A DNA stretch of 64,000 nt from the NCBI GenBank assembly GCA_030018695.1, contig JASEHI010000002.1, positions 45,514 through 109,513 of the forward strand. The letters are read 5' to 3'. Position 1 is the stretch's first letter; every line of letters begins with the position of its first letter. This document shows positions 14,969-24,332 of the stretch, piece after piece. The translations under genes were made by a program, and so were the position numbers. The notes below the pieces were generated by a model. That model made no database searches. It was given only the letters and a program-made list of their open reading frames with translations, and was not told where the DNA came from. This stretch comes from Anaerolineales bacterium. GTDB lineage: Bacteria > Chloroflexota > Anaerolineae > Anaerolineales > Villigracilaceae.

Positions 14969-17212
14969 ATGTCACTGACGCGAAGCACCCTGTGGGTCGG
15001 CCAATCCCTTCCCCGCGTCGACGCGCCCGGCAAGGTCACCGGCGAAACCCAATATTCTGGCGACCTTTCGATGCCAGGTATGTTGCAGATGAAGATCCTT
15101 TTCGCCGGACGGCCTCATGCCCGCGTAGTAAAGATTGACACCACGCAAGCTGAGGCCGCGCCGGGCGTGGTCGCAATTTTCACGGCGAAAGATGTGCCGG
15201 TCAACGAGTATGGCTTGCAATGGAACGACCAGCCGGTATTGTGCGGGCGGGGGCAAGGGGAAAAAGGGAGCAGGGTAGCCCCGGATGTAGTTCGTTTTAT
15301 TGGAGATCAGGTTGCCATCGTGGTGGCGGAAACCGAAAAAGCCGCCGCGCACGCCCGTGACTTGATCCACGTCGAATATGAAGAGCTGCCAGCGGTCTTC
15401 GACCCGCTGGCGGCGATGCAGCCCGGAGCGCCGCTCGTTCATCCCGAATTGGGTGATACCAACATCTGCGTGCATGACAGGCTACGCAAAGGGGATGTCG
15501 AAGCTGGCTTCGCCAAAGCGGAAGTCATTGTCGAGAGCGAATACTTCACCCCGGTCCAGGAACATGCCTACCTGCAACCCGAGGCCGGGTTGGCCTACAT
15601 TGACGAAGAGGGACGCGTTACCATTAAAGCCGGCGGTCAATGGACGCACACCGACCGCGCCCAGATTGCCCATGCGCTTGGGGTGAGCGATGAAGAGGTG
15701 CGCGTCATCTACCCGGCCATTGGCGGCGCGTTTGGCGGGCGCGAGGATATGTCTGTGCAGATCGTGCTGGCGCTGGCAGCCTGGCGCCTCGACCAGCTCG
15801 GCGTCCGCCGCCCGGTCAAGATCGTCTGGAGCCGCAAGGAATCCATAATTGGGCATTGCAAGCGCCATCCCATGCGGCTGCGCGCCAAATGGGGCGCAAG
15901 CAAAGACGGCAAACTGGTTGCAGCCGAGACAGAGATCATCGCCGACGGCGGGGCATACATGTACACATCCAACAAGGTGCTTGGCAACACCACGATCACT
16001 TCCACAGGGCCTTACTTCATTCCCAATCTCAAGACCGACGTTTACGGCGTATACACGAACAATATCCCCTCGGCCGCATTCCGCGGCTTCGGCGCGCCAC
16101 AGGCATTGTTCATGGCCGAGATGCAAATGGATAAACTGGCCGAAAAGCTTGGCCTGGATACGGTCGAAATGCGGAGACGGAACGCGCTCCGGGATGGCGA
16201 CACGCTCGGGGTCGGCACGCCGGTCCCGGGTCCGGTAAGCATCCTGCATTGCATCGAGGCGGCTGCTCAACATGCGGGCTGGGAGAAAGAGCCTGATGGA
16301 TGGAGAAACGTAAAACGTGAAAACGTGCAACCTGCAAACTTGAAACGTGGACGCGGCTTTGCCTGCGGATTCAAGAATGTGGGCTTCAGCTTTGGATACA
16401 AAGAAAATTCCTGGGCGCGGGTCGAGCTGCACGGCGATGAAGAAATCGAAGGCGTGGTTGCCGCGCACGCCGGCGCGGAGGTCGGCCAGGGCACGCACAC
16501 GGTGATGGTGCAGATGGTCGCCGAGGCGGTTGGCGTTCCGCTCGAAAAAGTCACGCTGATGACCTCCGACAGCGCCGGCATGGGTAACCCGGGCAGCGCC
16601 TCAGCCTCGCGGATGACACTTATGGCGGGGAATGCCTTGAAAGGCGCGGCCGAGGCCGCGCTGGCAAAATGGGAAGCCGAAGAACGCCCGGCGATTGCCG
16701 AATATACCTATCGCGCCCCGGAGACGACGCCCTTCGACAAGGAAAGCGGATACTCCACGCCCAACTTCGCCTATGCCTATGTTGCTCAAGCCGTCGAATT
16801 GGAAGTGGATACCGAGACCGGCTTCATCAAGATACTGCGCGTCGTCTCGGCTGACGACGTTGGGCAAGCCATCAACCCGGCCCTGGTTGAGGGGCAGATC
16901 GAAGGCGGCGTCGTCCAGGCGCAGGGATATGCGCTGATGGAAAATTTCATCACCAGAGATGGTTACGTGCTGACTGACCAACTCAGTACCTATCTCATCC
17001 CGACCATTTTGGATATTCCCGATGCGGTAGATTCGGTGATTGTCGAAGTACCCAGTCCGATCGGTCCCTGGGGAGCGCGCGGCCTGGGCGAATTGCCCTT
17101 CCTGCCGCTCGCCGCGGCAATTGCCGCCGCAGTCCACGATGCGACGGGGGTGTGGTTCGATGAATTGCCGCTCACACCGGAAAGAGTGCTGCGCGGGTTG
17201 GGAAAGATATAA
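14969..17212 (+). CDS. Molybdenum hydroxylase large (Mo-binding) subunit, xanthine dehydrogenase family
   Basis: 747 residues. Signatures: 'VDAPGKVTGETQYSGDLSMPGML', 'YFTPVQEHAYLQPEAGLAY', 'GGAFGGREDMSVQ', 'IVWSRKESIIGHCKRHP', 'AAFRGFGAPQALFMAE', 'GAEVGQGTHTVMVQMVAEAVGVP' (in pieces) and 'GARGLGELPFLPLAAAIAAAVHDATG' with the conserved catalytic Glu. The CO-dehydrogenase loop motif AYxCSFR is not seen, which points to xanthine, purine or aldehyde oxidation rather than CO. Works with the fused FAD/FeS subunit at 12795. An ACGTGAAAACG repeat lies in frame at 16300-16352 ('VKRENVQPANLKRGRG'). Confidence 0.9.
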   Translation: MSLTRSTLWVGQSLPRVDAPGKVTGETQYSGDLSMPGMLQMKILFAGRPHARVVKIDTTQAEAAPGVVAIFTAKDVPVNEYGLQWNDQPVLCGRGQGEKGSRVAPDVVRFIGDQVAIVVAETEKAAAHARDLIHVEYEELPAVFDPLAAMQPGAPLVHPELGDTNICVHDRLRKGDVEAGFAKAEVIVESEYFTPVQEHAYLQPEAGLAYIDEEGRVTIKAGGQWTHTDRAQIAHALGVSDEEVRVIYPAIGGAFGGREDMSVQIVLALAAWRLDQLGVRRPVKIVWSRKESIIGHCKRHPMRLRAKWGASKDGKLVAAETEIIADGGAYMYTSNKVLGNTTITSTGPYFIPNLKTDVYGVYTNNIPSAAFRGFGAPQALFMAEMQMDKLAEKLGLDTVEMRRRNALRDGDTLGVGTPVPGPVSILHCIEAAAQHAGWEKEPDGWRNVKRENVQPANLKRGRGFACGFKNVGFSFGYKENSWARVELHGDEEIEGVVAAHAGAEVGQGTHTVMVQMVAEAVGVPLEKVTLMTSDSAGMGNPGSASASRMTLMAGNALKGAAEAALAKWEAEERPAIAEYTYRAPETTPFDKESGYSTPNFAYAYVAQAVELEVDTETGFIKILRVVSADDVGQAINPALVEGQIEGGVVQAQGYALMENFITRDGYVLTDQLSTYLIPTILDIPDAVDSVIVEVPSPIGPWGARGLGELPFLPLAAAIAAAVHDATGVWFDELPLTPERVLRGLGKI
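16300..16352. repeat. AACGTGAAAACGTGCAA-type repeat in frame
   Basis: 'gtaaaacgtgaaaacgtgcaacctgcaaacttgaaacgtgg' lies inside the Mo-subunit gene. It is of the same word family as the intergenic repeats at 21857 and 22992. Confidence 0.7.
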
Positions 17213-17276
17213 TGGGAAGTAATCTCGCCGGTCTCGCCGCTGCCGCTGAACCAAACCGTTGACCGTAATAATTAAG

Positions 17277-17308
17277 CGTCCCGCCGGATAATTAACCCGG
17301 CGGGACGC
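17277..17308. terminator. Bidirectional hairpin between convergent genes
   Basis: CGTCCCGCCGG and CCGGCGGGACG form an 11-bp stem with an AT-rich loop (ataattaac). It is bordered by aattaag on one side and gctttacc on the other, between the Mo-subunit stop and the ndk stop. Confidence 0.75.
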
Positions 17309-17334
17309 TTTACCTTTACAATCACCATCGAGAG

Positions 17335-17787
17335 TTACTTCTCGAAAATCCACTTATCGTTGGATCGCTCCCAGCTTATCAATTCCCCCGCTTTGAACCA
17401 CAAGGCAACTTCCTGGTCGCCGTTCTCGACAGAGTCCGAGGCGTGGGTCAGGTTGCGGCCCATTTCGAGGGCGAAGTCGTGGCGCAGCGAGCCGGGCGCG
17501 GCCTCGGTCGGGCGAGTCGAACCCATCGTCTGGCGGACAGCCGCCACCGCGTTCGGCCCCTCCCAAACCATCGCCATCACCGGCGCGGAGGTAATATATA
17601 AGATAAGTCCATCATAAAAGGCTTTGCCTTTGTGAATGGCATAGTGCGTCTCTGCCAATTCCCGGCTGACAGCCATGAATTTGGCCGCCACGAGGCGCAG
17701 CCCGCGGCGCTCGAGGCGGCTGGTCACCTCGCCGATCAGCCCGCGCTGGACACCATCCGGTTTCACAAGCACTAACGTTCGTTCCAT
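17335..17787 (-). CDS. ndk: Nucleoside diphosphate kinase
   Basis: 150 residues, full length. It transfers phosphate between nucleoside tri- and diphosphates through a phospho-His. The 'TLVLVKPDGVQRGLIGEV' start, 'THYAIHKGKAFYDGLILYITS' and the catalytic motif 'GRNLTHASDSVENGDQE' (the His in NLTHASDS) are clear; most homologues have HGSDS, here HASDS. A strong 'ggaggtaatt' site precedes the ATG. It is the first of the minus-strand block's distal genes and ends opposite the Mo-hydroxylase gene across a shared hairpin. Confidence 0.96.
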   Translation of the reverse strand: MERTLVLVKPDGVQRGLIGEVTSRLERRGLRLVAAKFMAVSRELAETHYAIHKGKAFYDGLILYITSAPVMAMVWEGPNAVAAVRQTMGSTRPTEAAPGSLRHDFALEMGRNLTHASDSVENGDQEVALWFKAGELISWERSNDKWIFEK

Positions 17788-17848
17788 AATTACCTCCGAG
17801 TTCGAATTGTGTATGCGCTCTCAGCGCCTGCCCTGAGCCGCCGGCCAG

Positions 17849-20446
17849 TTACCGTAACAGTTCTTCCGCCTTCGTATACGCATCCAGAGCTTCTTGCAGC
17901 ATGTTGGCGCGGTTATAAGCATCGCCCAGCGTTTGCCAGATGATTATATCCACAGGGAAGGTATACACCCCTTCACGCAAGTCGTGAATGACCTCATCCA
18001 ACAAGCGCTTTTTCTTGATCAACTTTGCATACCCGGCCATGGCATCGTTCAAATTTCCATTTTTCAGGGCTATTTGTGCATTTTGCAGGGTATCGGCATC
18101 TTTATCCTGACTGGGCACGCGAGCCAATTCACCCACCACGCCGGGCAGCGGGTATAAAGCCGGTTGAGTAGCAGGCGCAGCCGGCTCTGGGACAGGTTGA
18201 ACCAGTTCAGGAGCGAGTGCTTCAGGTTCAACAACAGCGGGTTCAGTTGCCTCCACCTCCATCGTTTCAGCCGGCAGCCATTCTTCCGGGATCGTCGGTG
18301 TAAGGATCGCCGCTATCGGGGCGCGCTCATCTTCGCCGGGGATTTCCATCCCTGATCCTTCAACAGGCTCCTGCGGGGCGGCCGGTGAAATCATCCACTC
18401 GGGTAACTCCTCTTCTTTCGAGGCTTCAGCCACCGAGATAGGCTGGGCAATACCTCTCAACCAATCGGGTAACTCTTCATCTTTCTGCGCAACACCCTTC
18501 GACGAACTCACACCGTCCCGGTGTCCTTCCGAGAGGGCAGCGCCTGCCCGGTCAGAAGCATCCAGGGTCTTCAGCCATGAAGCGACGTCCTCTTCTGGTA
18601 ATACTGGGATAGTTTCTGGAATCTCGGGGGTTCCTGCAACTGGTTCAACAAAATCTGAAAGAACCGGAGCTTCTTGTTCCAAATCCGGCGCAGTTACCGG
18701 TAGCTCTTCCGGGCTGGCACTTTGTTCAGCCCTCAAGCCATCCAGCCAGGACAACGTCTCAGCCTCGATAAAGGCGGCTGCGGGTGGTTCCGCAGCGAAT
18801 TCTGGAGAGGCAGGCTCCTCGAAAGCCGGTTGCGTCACCTCTTTCGCCTCCGGCTCGGAGGGCAGGCTGGACAGCCAGGTCTCGGCAGGCTGAACCGTTA
18901 TAGCCCCCATCTCCTTGCGCACCCATTCGGGCGGGGTCTCAGAACGATCTTCGCGCCTGGTCAGCAATTCTTCGGGTTTTGCACCCTGTTTTGCAGCCAG
19001 GTTTTCCAGCCAGGCCATGGCGGCATCCTGATCTTCTATGGATGGAGGCTCAGAAACAGCAGTTACAGGTTCAATCTGTTCTTGCTCAAACACAACTGGA
19101 GCGGCGGGTGCCAACACCGGGGGTGGCGTCTCTTCCGGTGATGTCAGACCTTTCATCCAATCCGGAGTGGATTCCAGTATCTCTTCGTAAGCCGCGCCTG
19201 CTTTGACACCTTCGAAGGGAGGGGGCGGTTTTGGAAGCCGCTCCGCGACCTTCTCAGGTTCTCCGGGAATTTCCTCGAAAGGTGTTATCCGCGCAGCCCT
19301 CGTTTCCGCTGTTGGTTGGGGGGAAGCAGGTTCGGGAACGTTCATCTGATCGGCGGCTTCGGATGGCGCCATGGCTGTCAGCCAGTCGGGGATTTCCGCC
19401 CGGGCAATCGGCTCGTCGCCTTGTGCCTCCGCTGCGCTGTCCAGTGGCAGCATGTCCTGCGCCTCGCCGGTGGACTCCTGCCAACCCGCAGAGCGAAGCC
19501 AATCCGGAATGTCGGCCTCACTCTTGGCGGCTGCAGGTTGCGCAAACGCCGGCGGCTCGAACGAAACCGAGGCTTGCGCTCTCTCCGCTCTGGCTTCTGG
19601 CAAAGTTTCCGATGTCAAGCGGATGCCCAGCGAGGAGGCCCAACCTGGTTGAACCGCTTCTGCTTGATCAACCGGCTGGAAATCCAGGCGTCCCAGGCTA
19701 ACCGCCGAATCGTCAACTTGATCGGATTTAAAAACTGAGTCTTTCACGAAGGCCGCATAAGGATCCAATTGCTCAACGCGCTGACGGTAAACCGTGGCGT
19801 CCTCGGCGCGACCGGTGCCCGGCAGGATATCCACCAGAACGCGCAATGCATCCAGGCAATAGGGATACTTCTTCAAAAGAGCCATGGACATCTCGGTGGC
19901 TTCCACCTTCTGCCCGGCCTGGTAATAAGCGCGCGCCAACATAACCTGCAAGTCGGGGCGATTTGCATCCTCGGCCATCACTGAACGGATTTCTGAAATG
20001 GCCTGATGATAGAGTTCACCCTGGGTGTACATATTCGCCAGCGCGTCGCGCGTCAGGCGGACTTTACGCGGCTCGATGCCATCCCGTCGCCCATACAGGC
20101 GTTTCAACTCGCTCTGAATGGCTGGATTCGAAGGTTGGATTTCAAAAGCGCGCTCCATGTGCCAGATCGCTTCATCAGCCTTGGCTTCGTCGTCGCGGAT
20201 GATGCTCATGCCAACGTGGGCGACGAAATCATCCGGCACAGCCATCAGAGTGCGTTGGAAGATGTCCGCCGCGTCGCCGTAACGGCGAACCTCCAGGAGG
20301 GCCTTCCCCAGCAAACGATATGTTTCGATGTACATGGGAAAAGTCTTCAAACTGTGTTGGCAATGGCCAAGCGCCTCATCAACACGCCCACTTTCAATGA
20401 GGCCTTCGATTTCGCGGTTGTAGTCTCTTAAGGAAACATTAGTCAT
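17849..20446 (-). CDS. TPR protein with repeated (I/L)PxWL motifs
   Basis: 865 residues. The first 235 are tetratricopeptide repeats ('LRDYNREIEGLIESGRVDEALGH', 'AHVGMSIIRDDEAKADEAIWHMERAFEIQP' in pieces) and the last about 90 are TPR again ('NLNDAMAGYAKLIKKK', 'AYNRANMLQEALDAYTKAEELLR'). Between lies a 520-residue acidic, proline/alanine-rich, probably disordered segment with about eleven short motifs: IPDWL (twice), TPDWM, MAWL, PPEWV, ETWL, LSWL, ASWL, LPDWL, LPEWM, IPEWL. Spacing is irregular. Role unknown; a scaffold that recruits several copies of one partner is inferred. A dispersed repeat adds 'SEGHRDGVSSSKGVAQ' at about 18490-18545. Confidence 0.8.
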   Translation of the reverse strand: MTNVSLRDYNREIEGLIESGRVDEALGHCQHSLKTFPMYIETYRLLGKALLEVRRYGDAADIFQRTLMAVPDDFVAHVGMSIIRDDEAKADEAIWHMERAFEIQPSNPAIQSELKRLYGRRDGIEPRKVRLTRDALANMYTQGELYHQAISEIRSVMAEDANRPDLQVMLARAYYQAGQKVEATEMSMALLKKYPYCLDALRVLVDILPGTGRAEDATVYRQRVEQLDPYAAFVKDSVFKSDQVDDSAVSLGRLDFQPVDQAEAVQPGWASSLGIRLTSETLPEARAERAQASVSFEPPAFAQPAAAKSEADIPDWLRSAGWQESTGEAQDMLPLDSAAEAQGDEPIARAEIPDWLTAMAPSEAADQMNVPEPASPQPTAETRAARITPFEEIPGEPEKVAERLPKPPPPFEGVKAGAAYEEILESTPDWMKGLTSPEETPPPVLAPAAPVVFEQEQIEPVTAVSEPPSIEDQDAAMAWLENLAAKQGAKPEELLTRREDRSETPPEWVRKEMGAITVQPAETWLSSLPSEPEAKEVTQPAFEEPASPEFAAEPPAAAFIEAETLSWLDGLRAEQSASPEELPVTAPDLEQEAPVLSDFVEPVAGTPEIPETIPVLPEEDVASWLKTLDASDRAGAALSEGHRDGVSSSKGVAQKDEELPDWLRGIAQPISVAEASKEEELPEWMISPAAPQEPVEGSGMEIPGEDERAPIAAILTPTIPEEWLPAETMEVEATEPAVVEPEALAPELVQPVPEPAAPATQPALYPLPGVVGELARVPSQDKDADTLQNAQIALKNGNLNDAMAGYAKLIKKKRLLDEVIHDLREGVYTFPVDIIIWQTLGDAYNRANMLQEALDAYTKAEELLR
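18490..18548. repeat. CCCTTCGACGAACTC/GGTGTCCTTCCGAGAGG repeat in frame
   Basis: Contains cacccttcgacgaactcacac and cggtgtccttccgagaggg. It lies in the disordered part of the TPR gene and does not disturb the frame. Confidence 0.6.
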
Positions 20447-20503
20447 GGCGCGCTCCTTATGTTAGTATGCACCATTAATCGCGATTATGCAAGGATAATT
20501 TGG

Positions 20504-21802
20504 TCAGTTATCATAAAAGATAGGCAGCGGTGCAACTGGTTCATCGCTCCACAGGTGAGCCTTCAAGACGCATTTCCGAGCCTCGGCCTGCCGCGCTGGA
20601 TCATTGGCGTGGATGGTGAAGAGCGGTTGGCCCTTTTCCACGAAATCACCAACTTTATGATGGACGAGGATGCCGACGGAATGCTCAACCAGGTCGCCCT
20701 TTTGGATCCGACCCGCGCCGAGCGCCAGCGAGGCCTCGCCCACGAGTCGCGCATGGACCTGGGCCAGGTATCCGCTTCGAGGCGCGTTCACCCCCTCGAC
20801 AGACCTGGCGTGCGGCAGACGGTCAGGATCGTCCACGTAGGCCGCATCCCCGCCTTGGGCCGCGACCAGGGCGCGGAATTTTTGCCAGGCAGGCCCTTCG
20901 TCGAGGGCGCGCTCCGCCAGGGCGCGGCCGGCAGCGAGGTGCGGGGCAACGCCTCCCAACGTCAACATGTGCGCCGAAACGGTCAAGCAATGTTCGCGAA
21001 AATCCGGGGGGCCGCCGCCGTGGAGAGTCTCTATCGCCTCGCGGACTTCCAGGGCGTTGCCGACCGCGTTGCCGAGCGGCTGGTTCATATCCGAGAGCAG
21101 CGTCACCACGCGGCGCCTGGCCAGTTCGCCAATGGACACCATCAGCTTTGCCAGCTCACGGGACTCATCCAGGGTTTGCATGAACGCGCCCAAGCCGACC
21201 TTGACATCCAGCAGGATGGCTTGCGCCCCGGCGGCGATCTTTTTGCTCATCACCGACGAAGCGATCAGCGGGATGGACTGCACCGTGCCGGTCACATCGC
21301 GCAGGGCATAGAGTTTTCCGTCGGCGGGGGCCAGATCGAGGCTCTGACCGGTCAGGACGATGCCGGTCTCTTTCAGTTGGCGTTTGAATTCCTCGGTGGT
21401 CAGATCGCAGCGGTAGCCGGGGATGGATTCCATCTTGTCGAGCGTCCCGCCGCTGAAACCCAGCCCGCGGCCAGACATCTTGCCAACCGGCAGGCCGCAG
21501 GCAGCGACAACCGGCAAAACGACCAGTGAGGTCTTATCGCCGACGCCGCCAGTGGAATGTTTGTCCACCGCGATTTTGACCACGTCAGAAAGATCCATTA
21601 CTGCGCCGGAGTGAGCCATGGCGAGGGTCAAATCGGTGGTCTCACGCGGGGTCATCCCGTTGAGCAGCACCGCCATCGCCCAGGCTGAAACCTGGTAATC
21701 AGGAATCTCGCCGCGCGTAAAACCCCGGACGAAGAACTCGATCTCTTCGCGAGTCAGCTCACCCTTGTCGCGTTTTTTGATGATGATCTCTACGGCGCGC
21801 AT
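20504..21802 (-). CDS. Pyrimidine-nucleoside (thymidine) phosphorylase
   Basis: 432 residues from the ATG at 21802 (TTTGGAG upstream). It splits uridine/thymidine with phosphate into base and (deoxy)ribose-1-phosphate. Family signatures: 'RAVEIIIKKRDKGELTREEIEFFVRGFTRGEIPDYQ' in parts, the phosphate-binding 'KHSTGGVGDKTSL', 'KMSGRGLGFSGGTLDKMESIPG', 'DVKVGLGAFM' and 'LLSDMNQPLG'. The C-terminal 'VEHSVGILVHHKVGDFVEKGQPLFTIHAN' lipoyl-like domain is present. With upp (38056) and ndk it supplies pyrimidine salvage. Sits upstream of the TPR gene on the same strand. Confidence 0.94.
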   Translation of the reverse strand: MRAVEIIIKKRDKGELTREEIEFFVRGFTRGEIPDYQVSAWAMAVLLNGMTPRETTDLTLAMAHSGAVMDLSDVVKIAVDKHSTGGVGDKTSLVVLPVVAACGLPVGKMSGRGLGFSGGTLDKMESIPGYRCDLTTEEFKRQLKETGIVLTGQSLDLAPADGKLYALRDVTGTVQSIPLIASSVMSKKIAAGAQAILLDVKVGLGAFMQTLDESRELAKLMVSIGELARRRVVTLLSDMNQPLGNAVGNALEVREAIETLHGGGPPDFREHCLTVSAHMLTLGGVAPHLAAGRALAERALDEGPAWQKFRALVAAQGGDAAYVDDPDRLPHARSVEGVNAPRSGYLAQVHARLVGEASLALGAGRIQKGDLVEHSVGILVHHKVGDFVEKGQPLFTIHANDPARQAEARKCVLKAHLWSDEPVAPLPIFYDN

Positions 21803-21856
21803 GTGACAATCTCCAAACGTTTTGCCTTGACCATATTTTATCCCATTTTTCGCTTG

Positions 21857-21935
21857 ATACACGTTGGCAAGTTGACATGTTTACACGTTGGCATGTTTTC
21901 GAGTTAAACGTTCTAACTTGAAAACGTGCCAACAG
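21857..21935. repeat. ACACGTTGGCA/ACGTTTACACG low-complexity repeat
   Basis: Words such as acacgttggcaagttgac, tttacacgttggcatg and aaacgtgccaac fill the gap before queA, followed by a 'cctgccttgagcgaagcgagg' repeat at about 21934-21957. Confidence 0.75.
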
Positions 21936-21959
21936 CCTGCCTTGAGCGAAGCGAGGGGT

Positions 21960-22991
21960 TCAAACAATAAACATTGCATCGCCGAATGAGTAGAAGCGGT
22001 ATTTCTCGCGCTTGGCGATTTCGTAGGCGTGGAGGATGTTCTCCCGTCCCGCAAATGCGCTGACCAGCATGATGAGCGTGGAGCGCGGCAGGTGGAAGTT
22101 GGTGATCATGCAATCCACAAGTCGAAATTGGTAACCCGGCGTGATGTAGAGATTGGTATTTCCCGTGTAAGGGGAAACGGACGACTCACGACTGACGACT
22201 GACGACTGCTTCGCCGCGCTTTCGAGTGTCCGCGCAGACGTAGTGCCGACGGCGATGATCCGCCCGCCGGATTGACGGGCTTGGTTGATGGCATCCGCCG
22301 TTTCCTGGGGCAGCTCGCACCACTCGGTGTGGATTTCGTGCTGGGCGGGGTCATCTTCCGTTACCGGCGCGAAGGTGTCGAGGCCGACGTGCAGGGTGAG
22401 GTAGGCGAGGCGGACGCCCTGCCCTTGCAACTCGTCCAACAGGCGCGGGGTGAAGTGCAGGCCGGCGGTCGGCGCGGCGGCCGAGCCGGGGTCGCGGGCG
22501 TAGACGGTCTGGTAGCGCTCCGGGTTCTTCAACGGCGTGTGGATGTAGGGCGGCAGGGGGACGTGACCGATGCGGGGCAGGTAGAGCTCGATGGGGCGGG
22601 AAAAGCGCACCATCCGCCGCGCCCCGTCCAGCACCGTGACGATCTCGGCGTCGGGGCCATTCTCGTCAAGCAGCAGCTCGACGCCAGCCTTGAGTCCCTT
22701 GCCGCCGACGATACATTCCCACGTATTTGTATCCTCCCGCCGCAGGAGCAGCAGCTCGACGCGCCCACCGCTCGCTTTGCGCGCGAACAACCGGGCCGGA
22801 AGCACGCGGGTGCGATTCAGCACCAGCAGGTCGCCGGGGCGGAGGTACTTGCCGATGCTGTAGAAGACCGTGTGTTCCAGCGCCCCTGTGTCACGATGCA
22901 GGATGAGCAGGGCCGAGGCGTCGCGCGGCTCCTTGGGCGTTTGGGCGATGAAGGAGAGGGGAAGATCGTAGTCGAAGTCGGAGGTTTTCAT
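21960..22991 (-). CDS. queA: tRNA preQ1(34) S-adenosylmethionine ribosyltransferase-isomerase QueA
   Basis: 343 residues. It adds the epoxycyclopentane ring during queuosine synthesis in tRNA. The pattern is unmistakable: 'FDYDLPLSFIAQTPKEPRDASALL', 'YLRPGDLLVLNRTRVLPARL', 'TAGLHFTPRLLDEL', 'LTLHVGLDTFAPV', 'IHTEWCELPQETADAIN' (in pieces), 'IIAVGTTSARTLE', 'TPGYQFRLVDCMITNFHLPRSTLIMLVSAFAG'. A foreign 'SSVVSRESSVSPYTG' segment (repeat cgactcacgactgacgactgacg at 22182-22212) lies in frame after 'LESAAKQ'. Upstream gene is ruvB on the same strand, separated by repeats. Confidence 0.96.
   Translation of the reverse strand: MKTSDFDYDLPLSFIAQTPKEPRDASALLILHRDTGALEHTVFYSIGKYLRPGDLLVLNRTRVLPARLFARKASGGRVELLLLRREDTNTWECIVGGKGLKAGVELLLDENGPDAEIVTVLDGARRMVRFSRPIELYLPRIGHVPLPPYIHTPLKNPERYQTVYARDPGSAAAPTAGLHFTPRLLDELQGQGVRLAYLTLHVGLDTFAPVTEDDPAQHEIHTEWCELPQETADAINQARQSGGRIIAVGTTSARTLESAAKQSSVVSRESSVSPYTGNTNLYITPGYQFRLVDCMITNFHLPRSTLIMLVSAFAGRENILHAYEIAKREKYRFYSFGDAMFIV
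22160..22212. repeat. CGACTGACGACTGACG repeat in queA
   Basis: Tandem word cgactgacgactgacgactg preceded by gtaaggggaaacgg; in frame inside queA, at a surface loop between conserved blocks. Confidence 0.7.
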
Positions 22992-23086
22992 GTTTACGCG
23001 TTTTCACGTTTTCACGTTTTCACGTTGGCACGTTGGCACGTTGGCACGCTGAACGTTCAAACGTGTAAACGTGCCAACGTGTGAAC
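22992..23086. repeat. TTTTCACG / ACGTTGGC low-complexity repeat
   Basis: gttttcacg occurs three times and acgttggc three times, then aacgttcaaacgtgtaaacgtgccaacgtgtgaac. It fills the ruvB-queA gap completely and closely matches 21857-21935 and 34063-34145. Confidence 0.85.
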
Positions 23087-24112
23087 TTAAAGCAGTCTCG
23101 GCTGAGTGCTTTCGTTATACTCCACCCCCAAATGCTCATACGCTGACTTGGTCGCCACGCGTCCCTGCGGGGTGCGGTCGAGGAAACCCAATTGCAGCAG
23201 GTAAGGCTCGACCACGTCCATGATGGTGTCCGGCTCCTCGCTGATCGAGGCGGCAATCGTCGCCAGGCCGACCGGCCCGCCGTTGTATTTGGCGATGATG
23301 GTTTTCAGCACGCGGCGGTCAACATCATCCAGGCCGAGCGGATCAACGGCGAGTAAATCGAGCGCTTCGTGAGCCACGGCGCGGGTGACGGTCCCATCCG
23401 CGCGCACCTGGGCGTAATCGCGCACCCGGCGCAGGAGGCGCAGCGCCACGCGCGGCGTGCCGCGCGCCCGGCGGGCGATCTCCTCCACACCGCCGGCGTC
23501 CACTTCCACTTTGAATAAATTCGCCGCGCGCCGGACAATGGCCTGCATGGCCTGGATGTCGTAGTAATCCAGGCGATAGACAGCACCGAAGCGCGCCCGC
23601 AGCGGCGCGGTCATCAAGGCCAGCCGCGTCGTCGCGCCGACGATTGTGAAGCGAGGCAGTTTCAAGCGGATGGAACGCGCCGAGGGTCCCCTGCCGATGA
23701 CAATGTCGAGGGCGTAATCTTCCATGGCCGGATAAAGCACTTCTTCCACAACCTTGCCGAGGCGGTGGACTTCATCAATAAACAAAACATCGCCAGCGCG
23801 CAGGTTGGTCAGGATGGCGGCCAGATCGCCGGCGCGCTCGATGGCCGGACCGGAGGTGACCTTGATGTTGACGCCCATCTCGTTGGCGACGACGTGCGCC
23901 AGGGTGGTTTTGCCCAGGCCGGGTGGGCCGTAGAAAAGCACATGATCGAGCGGCTCTTTGCGCTGGCGGGCGGCGGCGATGAGAATGGCCAGGTTTTCCT
24001 TGACATTCTCCTGACCAATCAGGTCGGAAAGCAGTTGCGGACGCAGGGTCTGGTCGAGGCGGTCGTCGGGTTTCGGTTCGGGGTCGAGGACGCGTTTCGT
24101 GGCATCGGTCAT
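23087..24112 (-). CDS. ruvB: Holliday junction branch migration helicase RuvB
   Basis: 341 residues, normal length. The AAA+ motor that, with RuvA, drives branch migration. Walker A 'GPPGLGKT' at 62-69, Walker B 'FIDEVHR' at 111-117, sensor '[20 protein letters not shown]', arginine finger region and the C-terminal winged helix with '[30 protein letters not shown]' (in pieces). ruvA and ruvC are not adjacent. Same strand as queA, a common ruvB-queA arrangement. Confidence 0.97.
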   Translation of the reverse strand: MTDATKRVLDPEPKPDDRLDQTLRPQLLSDLIGQENVKENLAILIAAARQRKEPLDHVLFYGPPGLGKTTLAHVVANEMGVNIKVTSGPAIERAGDLAAILTNLRAGDVLFIDEVHRLGKVVEEVLYPAMEDYALDIVIGRGPSARSIRLKLPRFTIVGATTRLALMTAPLRARFGAVYRLDYYDIQAMQAIVRRAANLFKVEVDAGGVEEIARRARGTPRVALRLLRRVRDYAQVRADGTVTRAVAHEALDLLAVDPLGLDDVDRRVLKTIIAKYNGGPVGLATIAASISEEPDTIMDVVEPYLLQLGFLDRTPQGRVATKSAYEHLGVEYNESTQPRLL

Positions 24113-24149
24113 ATTGCTGATTATACACGCTTGCGGGAGTTTGAGTTTT

Positions 24150-24312
24150 ACGGTATTCTATCAGCATCGAATGGCGCGAAATATTTTAGCATCGAATAAC
24201 GCGAATTACACGAAGATCTTTTGCGTCGAATGGCACGAATTCTACGAAGATTCTCTGGCATCGAATGGCACGAATTGCTCGAAGGTTTTCGGAGTTCGAA
24301 TAATTCATACGA
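24150..24312. repeat. ATCGAATGGCGCGAAT repeat cluster, left flank of the GxxExxY gene
   Basis: At least five tandem variants of 'catcgaatggcacgaattctacgaag' with a period of about 35 bp. The right flank of the same gene (24726-24848) contains the same words largely in reverse orientation, so the gene is enclosed by inverted repeat clusters. Confidence 0.85.
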
Positions 24313-24332
24313 GACAATAAGGAGGAAGTCAA

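Noticed and set aside
20459..21529. 356-codon plus-strand frame opposite the nucleoside phosphorylase
   Set aside because: Antisense to a conserved enzyme with all motifs; no homology pattern.
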